From Rubripirellula amarantea (GTDB taxonomy: Bacteria; Planctomycetota; Planctomycetia; Pirellulales; Pirellulaceae): DNA of 64,000 nt. The notes under the pieces were generated by a model. That model was not told the DNA's origin. It worked only from the letters and a program-made list of their open reading frames with translations, and ran no database searches. The position numbers were made by a program, and so were the translations under genes. The DNA is taken from contig NZ_SJPI01000001.1 of assembly GCF_007859865.1 (NCBI RefSeq), positions 1 to 64,000 of the forward strand. Reading direction: 5' to 3'. Shown here piece after piece: positions 36,156 to 45,056 of the stretch; positions within the stretch are counted from its first letter, which is position 1, and each line of letters starts with the position of its first letter.

Positions 36156-37370
36156 ATGCGTCACTGCCTGACCTATTGCCTTCTCGTGCTGGCCGCTTGC
36201 GCATGCTGGGCACCCAATACCAGTTGGTCACAAGGGATGGCTTTGCCTGGGAACCCATCGGCCGCCGATACGCCGCCGAGCATGCAGAACCCCGCGTTCA
36301 GCCGCCCCAATGTGAACCAGCAATCTCTGGGCAGTGGTCAAGTCACCAGCGGTGGGGCACTGCCTCGCACTGCCGGCCAGGAACACCGTGTATATGACCT
36401 ACGTCCTTACACGGGCTATCTAACGAAGCATGATCATCCCGAACAAGCAATCATTGATTGGGTCCTTCGCGAAACCGGCACGGATGTTTGGTTCACTCAA
36501 CCGTTTGGTTTCTTGAACGCTGATCGCGACCAATTGTCCGTTTATCATACCAACGAGATGCACCAGGTAGTTTCCGGCGTGGTTGATCGCTTCGTCGCTG
36601 GCGAAAAAGAACCTCAAGTGATGAACTTGCGAGTGATGACCGTTGGCAACGCCAATTGGCGCAGCCGAGCTCACATGCTGATGCAACACGTGACGGTCGA
36701 TTCACCTGGCGTTCAAGCGTGGTTGTTGAGCAAAGAGAATGCCGCGTTGGTCATGAACATCCTTCGTCAAAGAACGGACGCTCGATTGGTTCAGGATTTG
36801 AACCTTACGCTCTACAACGGCCAGACCGAGAAATTGGCTAGCACACGCGGACGCAACTATGTTCAGAACGTACGTCCGGCTCCCAACGCATGGCCACCGT
36901 ACGAACCCGAAACCGGCGAAGTCCAAGAGGGATATCGGCTTTCGCTTAGTCCGTTATTGTCGACTGATGGCCGAGCGATTGATTGCGTGATCGAAGCTGA
37001 GATCGATCAAGTCGATAAACTTAATCACGTCGATTTGGAACTGCCGCTCCCGAACAACCAAATTCACAAGACTCGCATCGACGTTCCGCAAGTCGTCAGT
37101 TGGCGTCTGCACGAACGTTTCCGCTGGCCTTCGGATATGGTGTTGCTGCTATCCTGCGGCGTGGTAGCGAGCCCCGAGCGAGCCAAGGGCATTCCGATGC
37201 TGAACATGGAAATGCTAACGGGATCGACCCCGGGTCGAGCGGACGCTTTGCTATTCGTTCAGTTCCGAGGGCGGGCATCCGAGAATTTGACCACCGTCCC
37301 ACTGGCACCCGAAACCGCTACCCAGCCGCGAATCGGCAGTTCGGGCGGGGCCAACCGCGGCCGTTACTAG
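36156..37370 (+). CDS. Secreted planctomycete family protein of unknown function
   Basis: This 404-residue protein has a signal peptide (MRHCLTYCLLVLAACACWA). Its mature part contains YDLRPY, VVDRFVAGEKEPQVMNLRVMTV and LSLSPLLSTDGRAIDCVIEAEI, which loosely recall short-domain and beta-domain elements of secretins. The region WLLSKENAALVMNILRQR and RLHERFRWPSDMVLLLSCGVVA look like well-conserved blocks. I do not know its function; an outer-membrane or surface role is inference. The gene is monocistronic, and repeats follow it. Confidence 0.6.
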   Translation: MRHCLTYCLLVLAACACWAPNTSWSQGMALPGNPSAADTPPSMQNPAFSRPNVNQQSLGSGQVTSGGALPRTAGQEHRVYDLRPYTGYLTKHDHPEQAIIDWVLRETGTDVWFTQPFGFLNADRDQLSVYHTNEMHQVVSGVVDRFVAGEKEPQVMNLRVMTVGNANWRSRAHMLMQHVTVDSPGVQAWLLSKENAALVMNILRQRTDARLVQDLNLTLYNGQTEKLASTRGRNYVQNVRPAPNAWPPYEPETGEVQEGYRLSLSPLLSTDGRAIDCVIEAEIDQVDKLNHVDLELPLPNNQIHKTRIDVPQVVSWRLHERFRWPSDMVLLLSCGVVASPERAKGIPMLNMEMLTGSTPGRADALLFVQFRGRASENLTTVPLAPETATQPRIGSSGGANRGRY

Positions 37371-37456
37371 GCCTTAGTTGCCGCGAAAGTCGCGGCGAGC
37401 GTCAATGGCGCCGGTGGTGATCCCGCAATCCCCCCGCATTCGGCTGACGGTAGACT

Positions 37457-37558
37457 AGACTCCTCTTTGCTGGGTCTCCTGTTTTAGAGTGGGTCTCCTG
37501 TTTTGGTGAGTCTCCTGATTTGGTGGGCCTCCTAGTTTGCTGGGCCTCCCGAGTTCGC
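37457..37558. repeat. 17-bp degenerate tandem repeat
   Basis: Units based on GGGTCTCCTGTTTTGGT: a partial unit at 37457, a 19-bp form at 37472, then 17-bp units at 37491, 37508, 37525 and 37542, each diverged by a few bases (GAGTCTCCTGATTTGGT, GGGCCTCCTAGTTTGCT and so on). No spacers. Confidence 0.8.
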
Positions 37559-37622
37559 CCAGTGGCGTTTAGAATGCCGCTCGCCGATTTTCATAGCGGT
37601 CCTGTGGTCGTCGCCACCCTGC

Positions 37623-37697
37623 GATATTCTGGTCAGGCTGATCCTGGGTTGTTCTGGTCAAGTTGATCGCGGGATGTTCTGGTCATGTTGATTGGGG
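37623..37697. repeat. 25-bp degenerate tandem repeat
   Basis: Three 25-bp units at 37623, 37648 and 37673 share TTCTGGTCA followed by a TTGAT or CTGAT core and a G-rich end. The last unit ends 55 bases before the ketoacyl synthase start. Confidence 0.8.
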
Positions 37698-37752
37698 CAA
37701 TGCCTAACGACCGTTCGTCGCCCCTATTTCACTCTCGAAAATTCCTTCCACC

Positions 37753-39087
37753 ATGGAAAACTCTTCGTCACGCCGCGTTGTCATCACCGGTCTAGGTGTC
37801 GTTTGCCCTCTGGGAAACGATCCCGATCGATTGGTACAAGCTCTTCGCGATGGCGAGAGCGGGATCGGGCCTTTGACCCAAGTCCCGCAAGGAGTTCTAT
37901 CGATTGACTACGGTGCCGAAGCGTCAGACTTCACGGGCGACATCAGCGACTATGGGCCGATGGATAAATCGCTTCAGCGAACGATTCGCAAAGGCAGCAA
38001 AGTCATGTGCCGCGAAATCGAGATGGGCGTGGCCGTTGCACAACTCGCGTTACATAACGCAGGACTCGACGAAGGCTCGCGCGACCGTGATCGTACCGGC
38101 GTGATCTATGGTTGCGACTACATCATGTCGTTACCAGAAGAATTCGCGACGGGCATCCAGAAGTGTCTTGAGGACGGCGAGTTCAAATTCGAAAAATGGG
38201 GCCAACACGGCAAGCCCGAGATCAATCCACTTTGGTTGCTGAAGTACTTGCCCAACATGCCCGCAAGTCACATCGCGATCTACAACGACCTACGCGGGCC
38301 GAATAACTCCATCACGGTTCGTGAAGCATCGGCCGGCGCTGCAATCGCCGAAGCGTATTCCACCATCACTCGCGGTCATGCCGATGTTTTGGTGGTCGGA
38401 TCGACCGGGTCACGCATCCACCCTCTGCGAACGCTGCACGCATCCTTGCAAGAACAACTAGCGACGAACCAATCGGACCCGTCGACGATGTCACGTCCCT
38501 TTGACGAAAGTCGTAACGGTAGCGTGGTCGGCGAAGGTGCAGCCGCCATGATCTTTGAAACCCTTGAGCATGCTCAAGCTCGCGGCGCCACGATCCTTGG
38601 CGAGGTCATCGGATACGGCAGCAGTGCGGTCGGGCCGCAAACCCTTTTGACGCAAGATGCCGACGGCGAAGACACGACTCATCTTCGAACCGCGATCGCA
38701 AACGTTCTTCGCGCCGCCCTGGGCGATCGCGATCCAGCCTCGGTCGGCCACATTCACGCGCACGGCCTGGGCACACCTTCTTGCGATCGTCAAGAAGCGG
38801 AAGCCATTGAAGAAGTGTTTGGAGACGTTGCTAAACAACCACCCGTTACCACGGCAAAGGGTCACTTTGGCAATCTTGGTGCAGGCGGCGGGATGGTCGA
38901 GGCCATCGCCAGTCTCAAATCGCTCGGTGGATCACTCTTCCCCATCCGTAACCTAGCAAACCTCGCATCGGATTGCCCCATCGCTGCTTGCACCAGTACA
39001 TCTACTTCCGCAGGCGACAGTTTCATCTCAGTCAACGTGACCCCTCAAGGTCAAGCATCGGCGATCATGATCACAAGCTTCCAATAA
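37753..39087 (+). CDS. Beta-ketoacyl synthase-like protein lacking the active-site Cys
   Basis: This 444-residue protein has the thiolase fold of FabF-type ketoacyl-ACP synthases. The start RRVVITGLGVVCPLGN and the two catalytic His blocks (HAHGLGTPSCDRQEAEAI, KGHFGNLGAGGGMVEAI) are present. Where KAS enzymes have TACAxG, this one reads REASAG: the nucleophile Cys is replaced by Ala in my alignment. That resembles chain-length-factor (KS-beta) partners of type II polyketide synthases, which lack the Cys. It might decarboxylate malonyl-ACP or act as a partner subunit. No acyl carrier protein or second KS is adjacent. Confidence 0.8.
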   Translation: MENSSSRRVVITGLGVVCPLGNDPDRLVQALRDGESGIGPLTQVPQGVLSIDYGAEASDFTGDISDYGPMDKSLQRTIRKGSKVMCREIEMGVAVAQLALHNAGLDEGSRDRDRTGVIYGCDYIMSLPEEFATGIQKCLEDGEFKFEKWGQHGKPEINPLWLLKYLPNMPASHIAIYNDLRGPNNSITVREASAGAAIAEAYSTITRGHADVLVVGSTGSRIHPLRTLHASLQEQLATNQSDPSTMSRPFDESRNGSVVGEGAAAMIFETLEHAQARGATILGEVIGYGSSAVGPQTLLTQDADGEDTTHLRTAIANVLRAALGDRDPASVGHIHAHGLGTPSCDRQEAEAIEEVFGDVAKQPPVTTAKGHFGNLGAGGGMVEAIASLKSLGGSLFPIRNLANLASDCPIAACTSTSTSAGDSFISVNVTPQGQASAIMITSFQ

Positions 39088-39219
39088 GGACGGATTGCCA
39101 AGTCGCGGCTGCTCGATTGCGGTCGCCAAGTAGCAACTCGCCCGTCGCGCTCGCCCCATTGCGAAGGCTGTCTTTCGGCGACATCGCTCGAATGCCGCCG
39201 GCATCACGTCACCGCTAAG

Positions 39220-40350
39220 CTATCTCAAACCGTGCTGACGGTTGAACAAATCTGGATCGAAGGGATTATCAACCTGGGGCATCCGCCACGGCAGATCTGA
39301 ATTTTGGTCAGCCTCGAGAACAGGTCGTTTGGCGGTCTCAAACTCGGCGTCGATAGCAGCTTGATCCTCAAATGACTCTGACCAAGTAGGGTCAGCAATC
39401 GAGTCGTCGCGATCGAGCCGTTCATCTCTATCGAATGCATCGGATGGTTGAGTGTGCGAGGTCGTGCTGACTTCTTGACCGCTATGCTTCATTTCGTAGG
39501 CTGCTCTTTGAAGCCAATATTCCAGCGCCACGATGGCCTTGCGATGGCGTAGCCCCAAAGGTGCTGCTTCGCCACCGTGGGGCGTGATTGCTTTAATCAA
39601 TAATTCACTGTCGCGGTAATCATCAGCGTTTACATAGCCCAGTACCGCATTCAAATTCGCATGAGTGGTTTCACTCGATGCTCGAGACTTGCCCGGTGGA
39701 GATGCTAACGTCCATTTCCGGCCTGAATCGGGTTCATGGCAGCGACTGCACCGTGTCGCCAAGGTCGATTGCACGGTACGAGCAAACTGTTCCACCGAGA
39801 CTTGCGAGATGGCAGATGGAGGACTGATTTCTTGATCGTGTTGGGCATGTTCGATCCCAGAAATCACGGGAACGCTTCGAGTCACTTCTGATGTCGCAAG
39901 ATTGAGCCGAAGTTCCAAACGTGACAAATCTGGATGACTGGGATCGAGTTTGCGAGCCAGCTCGAGTTCGTTTTCCGCAAGGTCAAACAGTTCGTATCGC
40001 AGGCACCAATCGGCTTCTTCTAAGTGCGTTCGGACGTTCTTAGTTTCACGGTGGTCAATGCGGTATTGGTATAAATTGCGAACTGAACCGGCCCAGCACG
40101 CGACAGCGGTTCGAGGCAGTCGAACTTCGCTGCCACCGCCTTTGCGAATGACAACGTACTCACCGACTTGATGCGCGGCGCCAAATACAACGTTCCCATT
40201 GCCTAGCAAGACGCAGGGCTGAGATCCCGATTCGCCAACCACTACATCGCTGGCATGAACCAAGGGTGCGTTGATACCGTGCAACCAAATTCCAACATTC
40301 AATGCGAACGCTAGCTTGGCAATCGATCGTGGCCTGGGAAATTTGCTCAT
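39220..40350 (-). CDS. Exported protein with one c-type haem motif
   Basis: This 376-residue protein has a signal peptide (AFALNVGIWLHGINAPLVHA). Residues about 195-285 contain CSRCHEPDSG, a single CxxCH, followed by HGGEAAPLGLRHRKAIVALEYWLQRA, the pattern of the small cytochrome c-like domains of planctomycete surface proteins. The N-terminal 100 residues are beta-rich (VVFGAAHQVGEYVVIRKGG), and a helical ELARKLDPSHPDLSRLELRL stretch follows. The C-terminal tail is acidic and disordered. Function unknown; electron transfer in the periplasm is possible. Confidence 0.65.
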   Translation of the reverse strand: MSKFPRPRSIAKLAFALNVGIWLHGINAPLVHASDVVVGESGSQPCVLLGNGNVVFGAAHQVGEYVVIRKGGGSEVRLPRTAVACWAGSVRNLYQYRIDHRETKNVRTHLEEADWCLRYELFDLAENELELARKLDPSHPDLSRLELRLNLATSEVTRSVPVISGIEHAQHDQEISPPSAISQVSVEQFARTVQSTLATRCSRCHEPDSGRKWTLASPPGKSRASSETTHANLNAVLGYVNADDYRDSELLIKAITPHGGEAAPLGLRHRKAIVALEYWLQRAAYEMKHSGQEVSTTSHTQPSDAFDRDERLDRDDSIADPTWSESFEDQAAIDAEFETAKRPVLEADQNSDLPWRMPQVDNPFDPDLFNRQHGLR

Positions 40351-40571
40351 AGTGCATTGGTCAGTAACATTTCGCCGGTTGCACCGTCAAGTCCGCTGCC
40401 AGCACCCTTCGGCTGGGGATTCCGCTTACTTCGAGGTCGCGAAGGTTGGAAATCGGCTCTTTGTAGTCAATTGAATCTGAGGTTCAGACGGACCATACTG
40501 GTGCATCTTCGACAAGCCGCTTGGACGGCGAGTCCTGCATTTCGAATCCCCGCCTTCCGCATGAGTACGAC

Positions 40572-41357
40572 GTGAAAATTGTTGCTTCGACCACCGCGTT
40601 TTTGTTATTGGTAGCCGCCCCTTCGCTTTCCTTCGCAGAAGAGTATCTCAATGGAATCCAATGGGACGAACCTCGAGTGGTCGACCCCGGTGAAAGCGAT
40701 GATGCGCCACCGTCCGATGCGATCGTGCTTTTCGACGGCTCAGATCTATCGGAATGGGAGAACGCCGAAACCTGGAAAATCGAAGACGGGGCAATGGTTG
40801 TCGGCAGCAAGGCGATCGTTTCGAAACAATCGTTCGGCGACATTCAATTGCATGCCGAATGGTCCGCACCGACTCCAGCAAAGGGTGAAGGCCAAGGCCG
40901 AGGCAACAGCGGCATCTTTCTTATGAACCGATACGAAATCCAAGTATTGGATTCATTCGAAAATCCAACCTATTTCGACGGCCAAGCGGGCGGCATCTAC
41001 AAACAAACGCCACCAGCGGTCAACGCAACTCGACCACCAGGCCAATGGAACACCTACGATATTTTCTGGACGGCGCCTCGCTTTAACGAAGACGGGTCAC
41101 TTAAGTCGCCTGCCTATATCACTGCGGTTCACAACGGCGTGCTCATCCAGAACCACTTTGAACTTAAAGGTGACACTCCTTACAACCGCCCGCCGAAATA
41201 CACCGCTCATCCTGAAAAAGGACCGATTGGGATTCAAGATCACGGAAACCCGGTCAAGTTTCGCAACATCTGGGTACGTGAGTTCAAACCTGCCCATGGT
41301 GAGCAAGTCGAACCGCCGTACATCTTGGACAAAGGCGAAAAGAAGCCAATCGAGTAA
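40572..41357 (+). CDS. Secreted DUF1080 (3-keto-disaccharide hydrolase-like) protein
   Basis: This 261-residue protein has a signal peptide (KIVASTTAFLLLVAAPSLSFA). It belongs to DUF1080, a concanavalin-like beta-sandwich; some members hydrolyse 3-keto-glycosides. Diagnostic blocks are IVLFDGSDLSEWE, GAMVVGSKAIVSKQSFGDIQLHAEW, GRGNSGIFLMNRYEIQVLDSF, and GPIGIQDHGNPVKFRNIWVREF at the end. I place the start at the GTG at 40572, which opens the signal peptide. It probably acts on sugars in the periplasm. Confidence 0.88.
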   Translation: MKIVASTTAFLLLVAAPSLSFAEEYLNGIQWDEPRVVDPGESDDAPPSDAIVLFDGSDLSEWENAETWKIEDGAMVVGSKAIVSKQSFGDIQLHAEWSAPTPAKGEGQGRGNSGIFLMNRYEIQVLDSFENPTYFDGQAGGIYKQTPPAVNATRPPGQWNTYDIFWTAPRFNEDGSLKSPAYITAVHNGVLIQNHFELKGDTPYNRPPKYTAHPEKGPIGIQDHGNPVKFRNIWVREFKPAHGEQVEPPYILDKGEKKPIE

Positions 41358-41409
41358 GCTCGTTCATGCGGCGAATCTCGTATTCCTAGGCTCGCGCACT
41401 TGAGCTTAC
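41354..41409. other. Inverted repeat joining two convergent stop codons
   Basis: GTAAGCTC (41354-41361) and GAGCTTAC (41402-41409) form an 8-bp perfect inverted repeat with a 40-base loop. It includes the DUF1080 stop codon and overlaps the start of the convergent gene's terminal codons. There is no T run; termination is uncertain. Confidence 0.3.
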
Positions 41410-42023
41410 GTCTCAATACTGACAATCACGCCGGCCGGTCCGGCGTTGACGATCACGGATTCTCCAAGCGTGACCTGTTTACCCCAATCGCTGTGGATAT
41501 GGCCGCAAACGACCAGCTTGGGTTTCTTCGCCAGAACACAATCACGAATCGCTTGGCTTCCGCGAATCTTGCCGGCACTGTCGTGATCCACCGTATCGAT
41601 CGGCGGCGAATGCACAACAAGAATTCCATGGGGCGGGCAATCGGCAAGCATTGTTTCGGCAGTCTCTTCGTCAAAGTCGTAGCTCCAGTCACCAAACGGC
41701 GTGACGGGAATCCCACCGCCAAGTCCGTAAATGGGGACGTCTAGGTGCTGGGCTCCATTGCCGTGCAGCACTTCTGCTGATCGCCAACACGCCGCTGCCT
41801 GACGCAATTCATCGGCCGATTCACCGTTACCGGGTACCAAGATCGCGGGCAATTCGATCGCGGCGAGTAGATCGAGCGTATCGGCGGCTCCCACTCTTCG
41901 ATTGGCAAAATCTCCCGCACCAATCACCATATCAATAGCTTGCTCGGGATCGTTTGCCACCTGAACTAGACGTGCGGCCGCCTCGCGGTCTCGATGCAGA
42001 TCGCTAAAACAGAGTATCTTCAT
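41406..42023 (-). CDS. Metallophosphoesterase
   Basis: This 205-residue calcineurin-like phosphoesterase carries the metal ligands in order: FSDLHRD (D-x-H), GAGDFAN (GD), VPGNGE (in place of GNHE, with Gly for His), VVHSPP and CGHIHSDWG (GHxH). The single change in the GNHE box removes the usual transition-state His, so activity could be altered. It is cytoplasmic. The ATG at 42023 begins the first strand (MKILCFSDLH). It is divergent from a small membrane protein gene. Substrate unknown. Confidence 0.82.
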   Translation of the reverse strand: MKILCFSDLHRDREAAARLVQVANDPEQAIDMVIGAGDFANRRVGAADTLDLLAAIELPAILVPGNGESADELRQAAACWRSAEVLHGNGAQHLDVPIYGLGGGIPVTPFGDWSYDFDEETAETMLADCPPHGILVVHSPPIDTVDHDSAGKIRGSQAIRDCVLAKKPKLVVCGHIHSDWGKQVTLGESVIVNAGPAGVIVSIET

Positions 42024-42046
42024 CAGTACGTGCCTCGCTTGCTGAG

Positions 42047-42445
42047 TTGAATCGTGAGTTTTCCCATGGAGCCATTCCCATCGCAACGCCGCCCCATTCG
42101 ACTTCATCAACCAACGGATCGCTGGACGATTGGCGGCGTAGAACGGTGCTGGTTATCTCGATCGTGCTATTGCTCGCCTGTGGCATAGTCACTTGGCAAT
42201 ACGGAACCGATGGTACCGCTCGTTTCGTCGCTTCGGCAACCGGTCGAGTGGGCTTGGTGATGGGTGCGCTCTGGTTAGCATGGCCGAGCTTGCGTCGCCC
42301 GGCCTCTTGGTTGCCTCCTGGCTTGGCGGTGGGTGGTGTCATCGTCCTTGCTGTGGTTGCCGCTCAACCTCGTTTGGCGTTTGTGGCCATCCCTGCGATG
42401 GGAGTTTTGTTCACGATTGCTTCGGTTGTACGTGCGTTTCGCTAG
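42047..42445 (+). CDS. Small membrane protein
   Basis: This 132-residue protein has a short polar N terminus and about four hydrophobic segments (TVLVISIVLLLACGIVTW, GLVMGALWLAW, LAVGGVIVLAVVAAQP, FVAIPAMGVLFTIASVV). It starts with TTG at 42047, since no in-frame ATG precedes the first segment. Divergent from the phosphoesterase with 23 bases between. Function unknown. Confidence 0.5.
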   Translation: MNREFSHGAIPIATPPHSTSSTNGSLDDWRRRTVLVISIVLLLACGIVTWQYGTDGTARFVASATGRVGLVMGALWLAWPSLRRPASWLPPGLAVGGVIVLAVVAAQPRLAFVAIPAMGVLFTIASVVRAFR

Positions 42446-42675
42446 CGTCGAACCGGCGTGAAACTTGTTTCAGGCGCCAATCGGCGACAAAATCAGAAAA
42501 AACCTACCAGCCGTACCTCGTTGTGGCCGAAAGAACCAACAACACTCCTCTGGTGAGAGCATTCGATTTCATCGAAACAGCACCAACCGAGGTGACTTAG
42601 ACCTTTGGCATCGTGTCGCGGGACTATGAAAGTCACACCGCCCAGATGGAATTAGGACTGCAGGGAGGCATTTTG

Positions 42676-43992
42676 ATGCGACGCAAGTATTTTGGAATCG
42701 CGATTGCCGCGCTCGCGACCCTCGGGCCGATGCAGGCCTGGGGTGGTGACCGCGAAATCGCCGAACAGATTATTCAACGACTCAAGAGCAACCGAGACTC
42801 GGGCGCTCTGAAAGACTTCAACCTCGACATGAAAGTCGATGATGGAGTCGTTCTCCTTCGGGGCAAAGTTGCCGCCGATGTACAAAAAGAATTGGTGTTG
42901 GCCGCAGCGAACGGCATCGAAGGCATCACTAAGGTAGTGGATGAAGTCAGCGTCATTGCGGCTTCTCAACCCACGACCGTGGCCACCAATTCCGCGACCG
43001 CAGCAAGCGAGCTCACGGAAATGATCACCGCGGCTAAACCCACTGCGGCACCGTTGCTTGTCGTGGAAGAACAACCGGAAGTGATGACACCAGCTCCCGT
43101 TGCCGAATTGGCGACCACGGATGTGACACCACAAAACGGATCATTCTCGTTTGCGGAAGCATTGGCGTCCGAAGCGAAAATCGTTCGTGAAACAGTTCGC
43201 CAGCCGCTTGAGGTCATGCCAGGTGTGATCCAACCAGCCGCCGCGCTGGAAGAATCCAGCGATGACGAGATTGTTTCCTCGGTGGTTTCCGCACTCGGCC
43301 GAGCGAAAGACGCTGGCAAGCTGAAAGGCTTTGGCGTCGATGTGCAATGCGAGAACGGAACGCTTGCATTAACAGGCCGCGCATCATCAGCTCAGCAAAG
43401 AAACGCAATTCTGAACATCGCAAGCCAAATCCCTGGTGTTAACGGTGTTCGTGAGGCGATTTCGATTCCCGCAGCATCTAACCTAGCTCGTTTGCCAGAA
43501 GCGATTTCCGCACCTGCGGTCGCCGAACCGATGCAAAACGTACCGGCTCGATTGGCTTCGGCTCCGATGCAGCACGCGGCTCCGATCATGGACCCGGCTC
43601 CAACGCCGATGTATCAGCCACAAGCTCAAGCAATGCCTCGGCAGCAAATGCCTGCGATGACCTCGCAATATCGCATGCAGCCTCAGCTTCAAGCTCAACA
43701 GGCCAGCATGGGTATGGGAATGGGTGGCGGAATGGGTCAGCCCGTGCCAATGGCTCCGCATTCGCCAGTGGGTGCTCCTCGCTACGACTCGCCGAACCTG
43801 CCGAACTACGCTTGGCCAGGCTACGCTGCTCATCCGAACTACGCTGCACTGACTTATCCTCAGCAGTACAGCCCTACGGCATGGCCATACATTGGGCCGT
43901 TCTATCCGTACCCACAAGTTCCATTGGGATGGCGTAAAGTTAGTCTTGAATGGGACGACGGCTGGTGGTTCCTTGACTTCACCGATCGTTGA
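42676..43992 (+). CDS. Secreted protein with two BON domains
   Basis: This 438-residue protein has a signal peptide (RRKYFGIAIAALATLGPMQAWG). Two BON (OsmY-type lipid-binding) domains follow: residues about 25-90 (EIAEQIIQRLKSN...DDGVVLLRGKV) and about 190-260 (DEIVSSVVSALGRAKDAGKLKGFGVDVQCENGTLALTGRAS). The region after residue 300 is Met/Gln/Pro-rich, and the C terminus is aromatic (GWRKVSLEWDDGWWFLDFTDR). GGGAGG upstream supports the ATG at 42676. A role at the outer membrane is likely. A clear terminator follows. Confidence 0.82.
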   Translation: MRRKYFGIAIAALATLGPMQAWGGDREIAEQIIQRLKSNRDSGALKDFNLDMKVDDGVVLLRGKVAADVQKELVLAAANGIEGITKVVDEVSVIAASQPTTVATNSATAASELTEMITAAKPTAAPLLVVEEQPEVMTPAPVAELATTDVTPQNGSFSFAEALASEAKIVRETVRQPLEVMPGVIQPAAALEESSDDEIVSSVVSALGRAKDAGKLKGFGVDVQCENGTLALTGRASSAQQRNAILNIASQIPGVNGVREAISIPAASNLARLPEAISAPAVAEPMQNVPARLASAPMQHAAPIMDPAPTPMYQPQAQAMPRQQMPAMTSQYRMQPQLQAQQASMGMGMGGGMGQPVPMAPHSPVGAPRYDSPNLPNYAWPGYAAHPNYAALTYPQQYSPTAWPYIGPFYPYPQVPLGWRKVSLEWDDGWWFLDFTDR

Positions 43993-44020
43993 TCCAATGA
44001 AGCCCTGACGTTCAATAAGA

Positions 44021-44055
44021 CCCGCAAGCGATGCTTTCATCCTTGCGGGTTTTTT
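44021..44055 (+). terminator. Rho-independent terminator of the BON-domain gene
   Basis: The 8-bp stem CCCGCAAG (44021-44028) / CTTGCGGG (44042-44049), with a 13-base loop, is followed by six T residues. Confidence 0.85.
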
Positions 44056-44233
44056 CGTTTGCCGCCGACCGTGGTGTTTCACGGGCTTCGAGTGAACGCA
44101 TGACAACACCTCTCGTCTTTCGGTCATTTCTTCGGAATTACCCGCAAGATCGGTACAAGTTCACACGATACAAGTAGTACGAAGCGAGCGCTAGAGATTT
44201 CGCCCGCACTACGAACCACAGAAGGTTGCTCGG

Positions 44234-44854
44234 ATGACCAGCTCGAATTGCCGCAAGGCCAAGAATCCAAACCCCAACGCGACGTCGTCGATGGGAAATT
44301 ACATCGTCGCTGGATTGGCAGCCGTTGTGCTCGCCTCTTCCACCGGTTGCTACGGTTTGGGTGGTGGATACAACATTGGCTTCCTTGGCTATCCCATGCC
44401 AGTTAGCCCTTTCTACCAGCACAAGCAAGAAGAGAAGTTCTGGAAAAAGGAACGCTACGAGCGAGTCCCAATTCTTGGTCCCACCACGTCCGGTGGTACC
44501 GTCAAGGCACTCGATCCACCGAGTGACGATGAAGTCATGCACGCGTTGGAAACCGCACGTCCAGTTCAAGGCGGCATTCCACTGATCTACGAAAAGCAGC
44601 GTAGCGACGTCCGCATCATCAAAGAGAAGATCGCTGACTACATCGACCCGCCGCGTTTCTATCCGCTGATTGGCCCAGCCCAATTGCACCACGCTCACTA
44701 CAAGTGCACGATCTACTTCGAGGAAAAGACCACCATCGGTTATCCTGTTCCTCACACGCTTGACGATCGCGAAGCCATCGAGGTTGTCTACATCGACCAC
44801 AACCACTTCCACATGGTCGGCGACGTAGAACCTTACACAACGCCAAACCTGTAG
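44234..44854 (+). CDS. Predicted lipoprotein of unknown function
   Basis: This 206-residue protein has a lipoprotein-type hydrophobic segment (VAGLAAVVLASSTGC) with a lipidation Cys near residue 39. Its mature part shows KEERYERVPILGPTTSGG-like charged and glycine stretches and a C-terminal DHNHFHMVGDVEPY motif rich in His. No domain I can name. The start could be 44234 or the ATG at 44291, 19 residues in, giving a normal signal peptide. A terminator lies 40 bases after the stop. Confidence 0.6.
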   Translation: MTSSNCRKAKNPNPNATSSMGNYIVAGLAAVVLASSTGCYGLGGGYNIGFLGYPMPVSPFYQHKQEEKFWKKERYERVPILGPTTSGGTVKALDPPSDDEVMHALETARPVQGGIPLIYEKQRSDVRIIKEKIADYIDPPRFYPLIGPAQLHHAHYKCTIYFEEKTTIGYPVPHTLDDREAIEVVYIDHNHFHMVGDVEPYTTPNL

Positions 44855-44895
44855 GCTTCCGCTCGACTTCAACTGAGCACCCAACCAATAGCGGA

Positions 44896-44930
44896 AACGC
44901 TGGTCTCTTTAGCAGAGATCAGCGTTTTTT
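44896..44930 (+). terminator. Rho-independent terminator
   Basis: A 13-bp stem with one G-U pair, AACGCTGGTCTCT (44896-44908) / AGAGATCAGCGTT (44914-44926), with a 5-base loop and a run of T residues (44925-44930). Confidence 0.85.
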
Positions 44931-45056
44931 CGTTTCTCGAAGGCAGTCTTTGCCTCACATGACTACGTGCTTAAAAGCCTTGGTATCATCTTGGTAGCAA
45001 TCCATTCGGATCGCTCCTGCCTTCCCGCTTCTTCGCACTCGTTCCCCACCGAAGTT

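Larger units (their letters stand above)
37371..37752. other. Intergenic region filled by two different minisatellites
   Basis: This 382-base gap between two plus-strand genes holds no coding frame. Its middle carries a 17-bp array (37457-37558) and a 25-bp array (37623-37697), separated by 64 bases of unrelated sequence. The promoter of the downstream ketoacyl synthase gene may lie in or after the arrays. Confidence 0.7.

Noticed and set aside
36156-37370. Secretin (type II or III secretion outer-membrane channel)
   Set aside because: Some blocks recall secretins, but the length and the missing channel signature do not support it.
43483-44127. Open frame of over 200 codons opposite the BON-domain gene
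   Set aside because: Arg/His/Ser-rich, no motifs, antisense to a well-supported gene and crossing its terminator.
44138-44884. Open frame of 248 codons opposite the 44234-44854 lipoprotein gene
   Set aside because: The plus-strand gene has a lipoprotein signal and a downstream terminator; the minus frame has no recognisable start context or domain.
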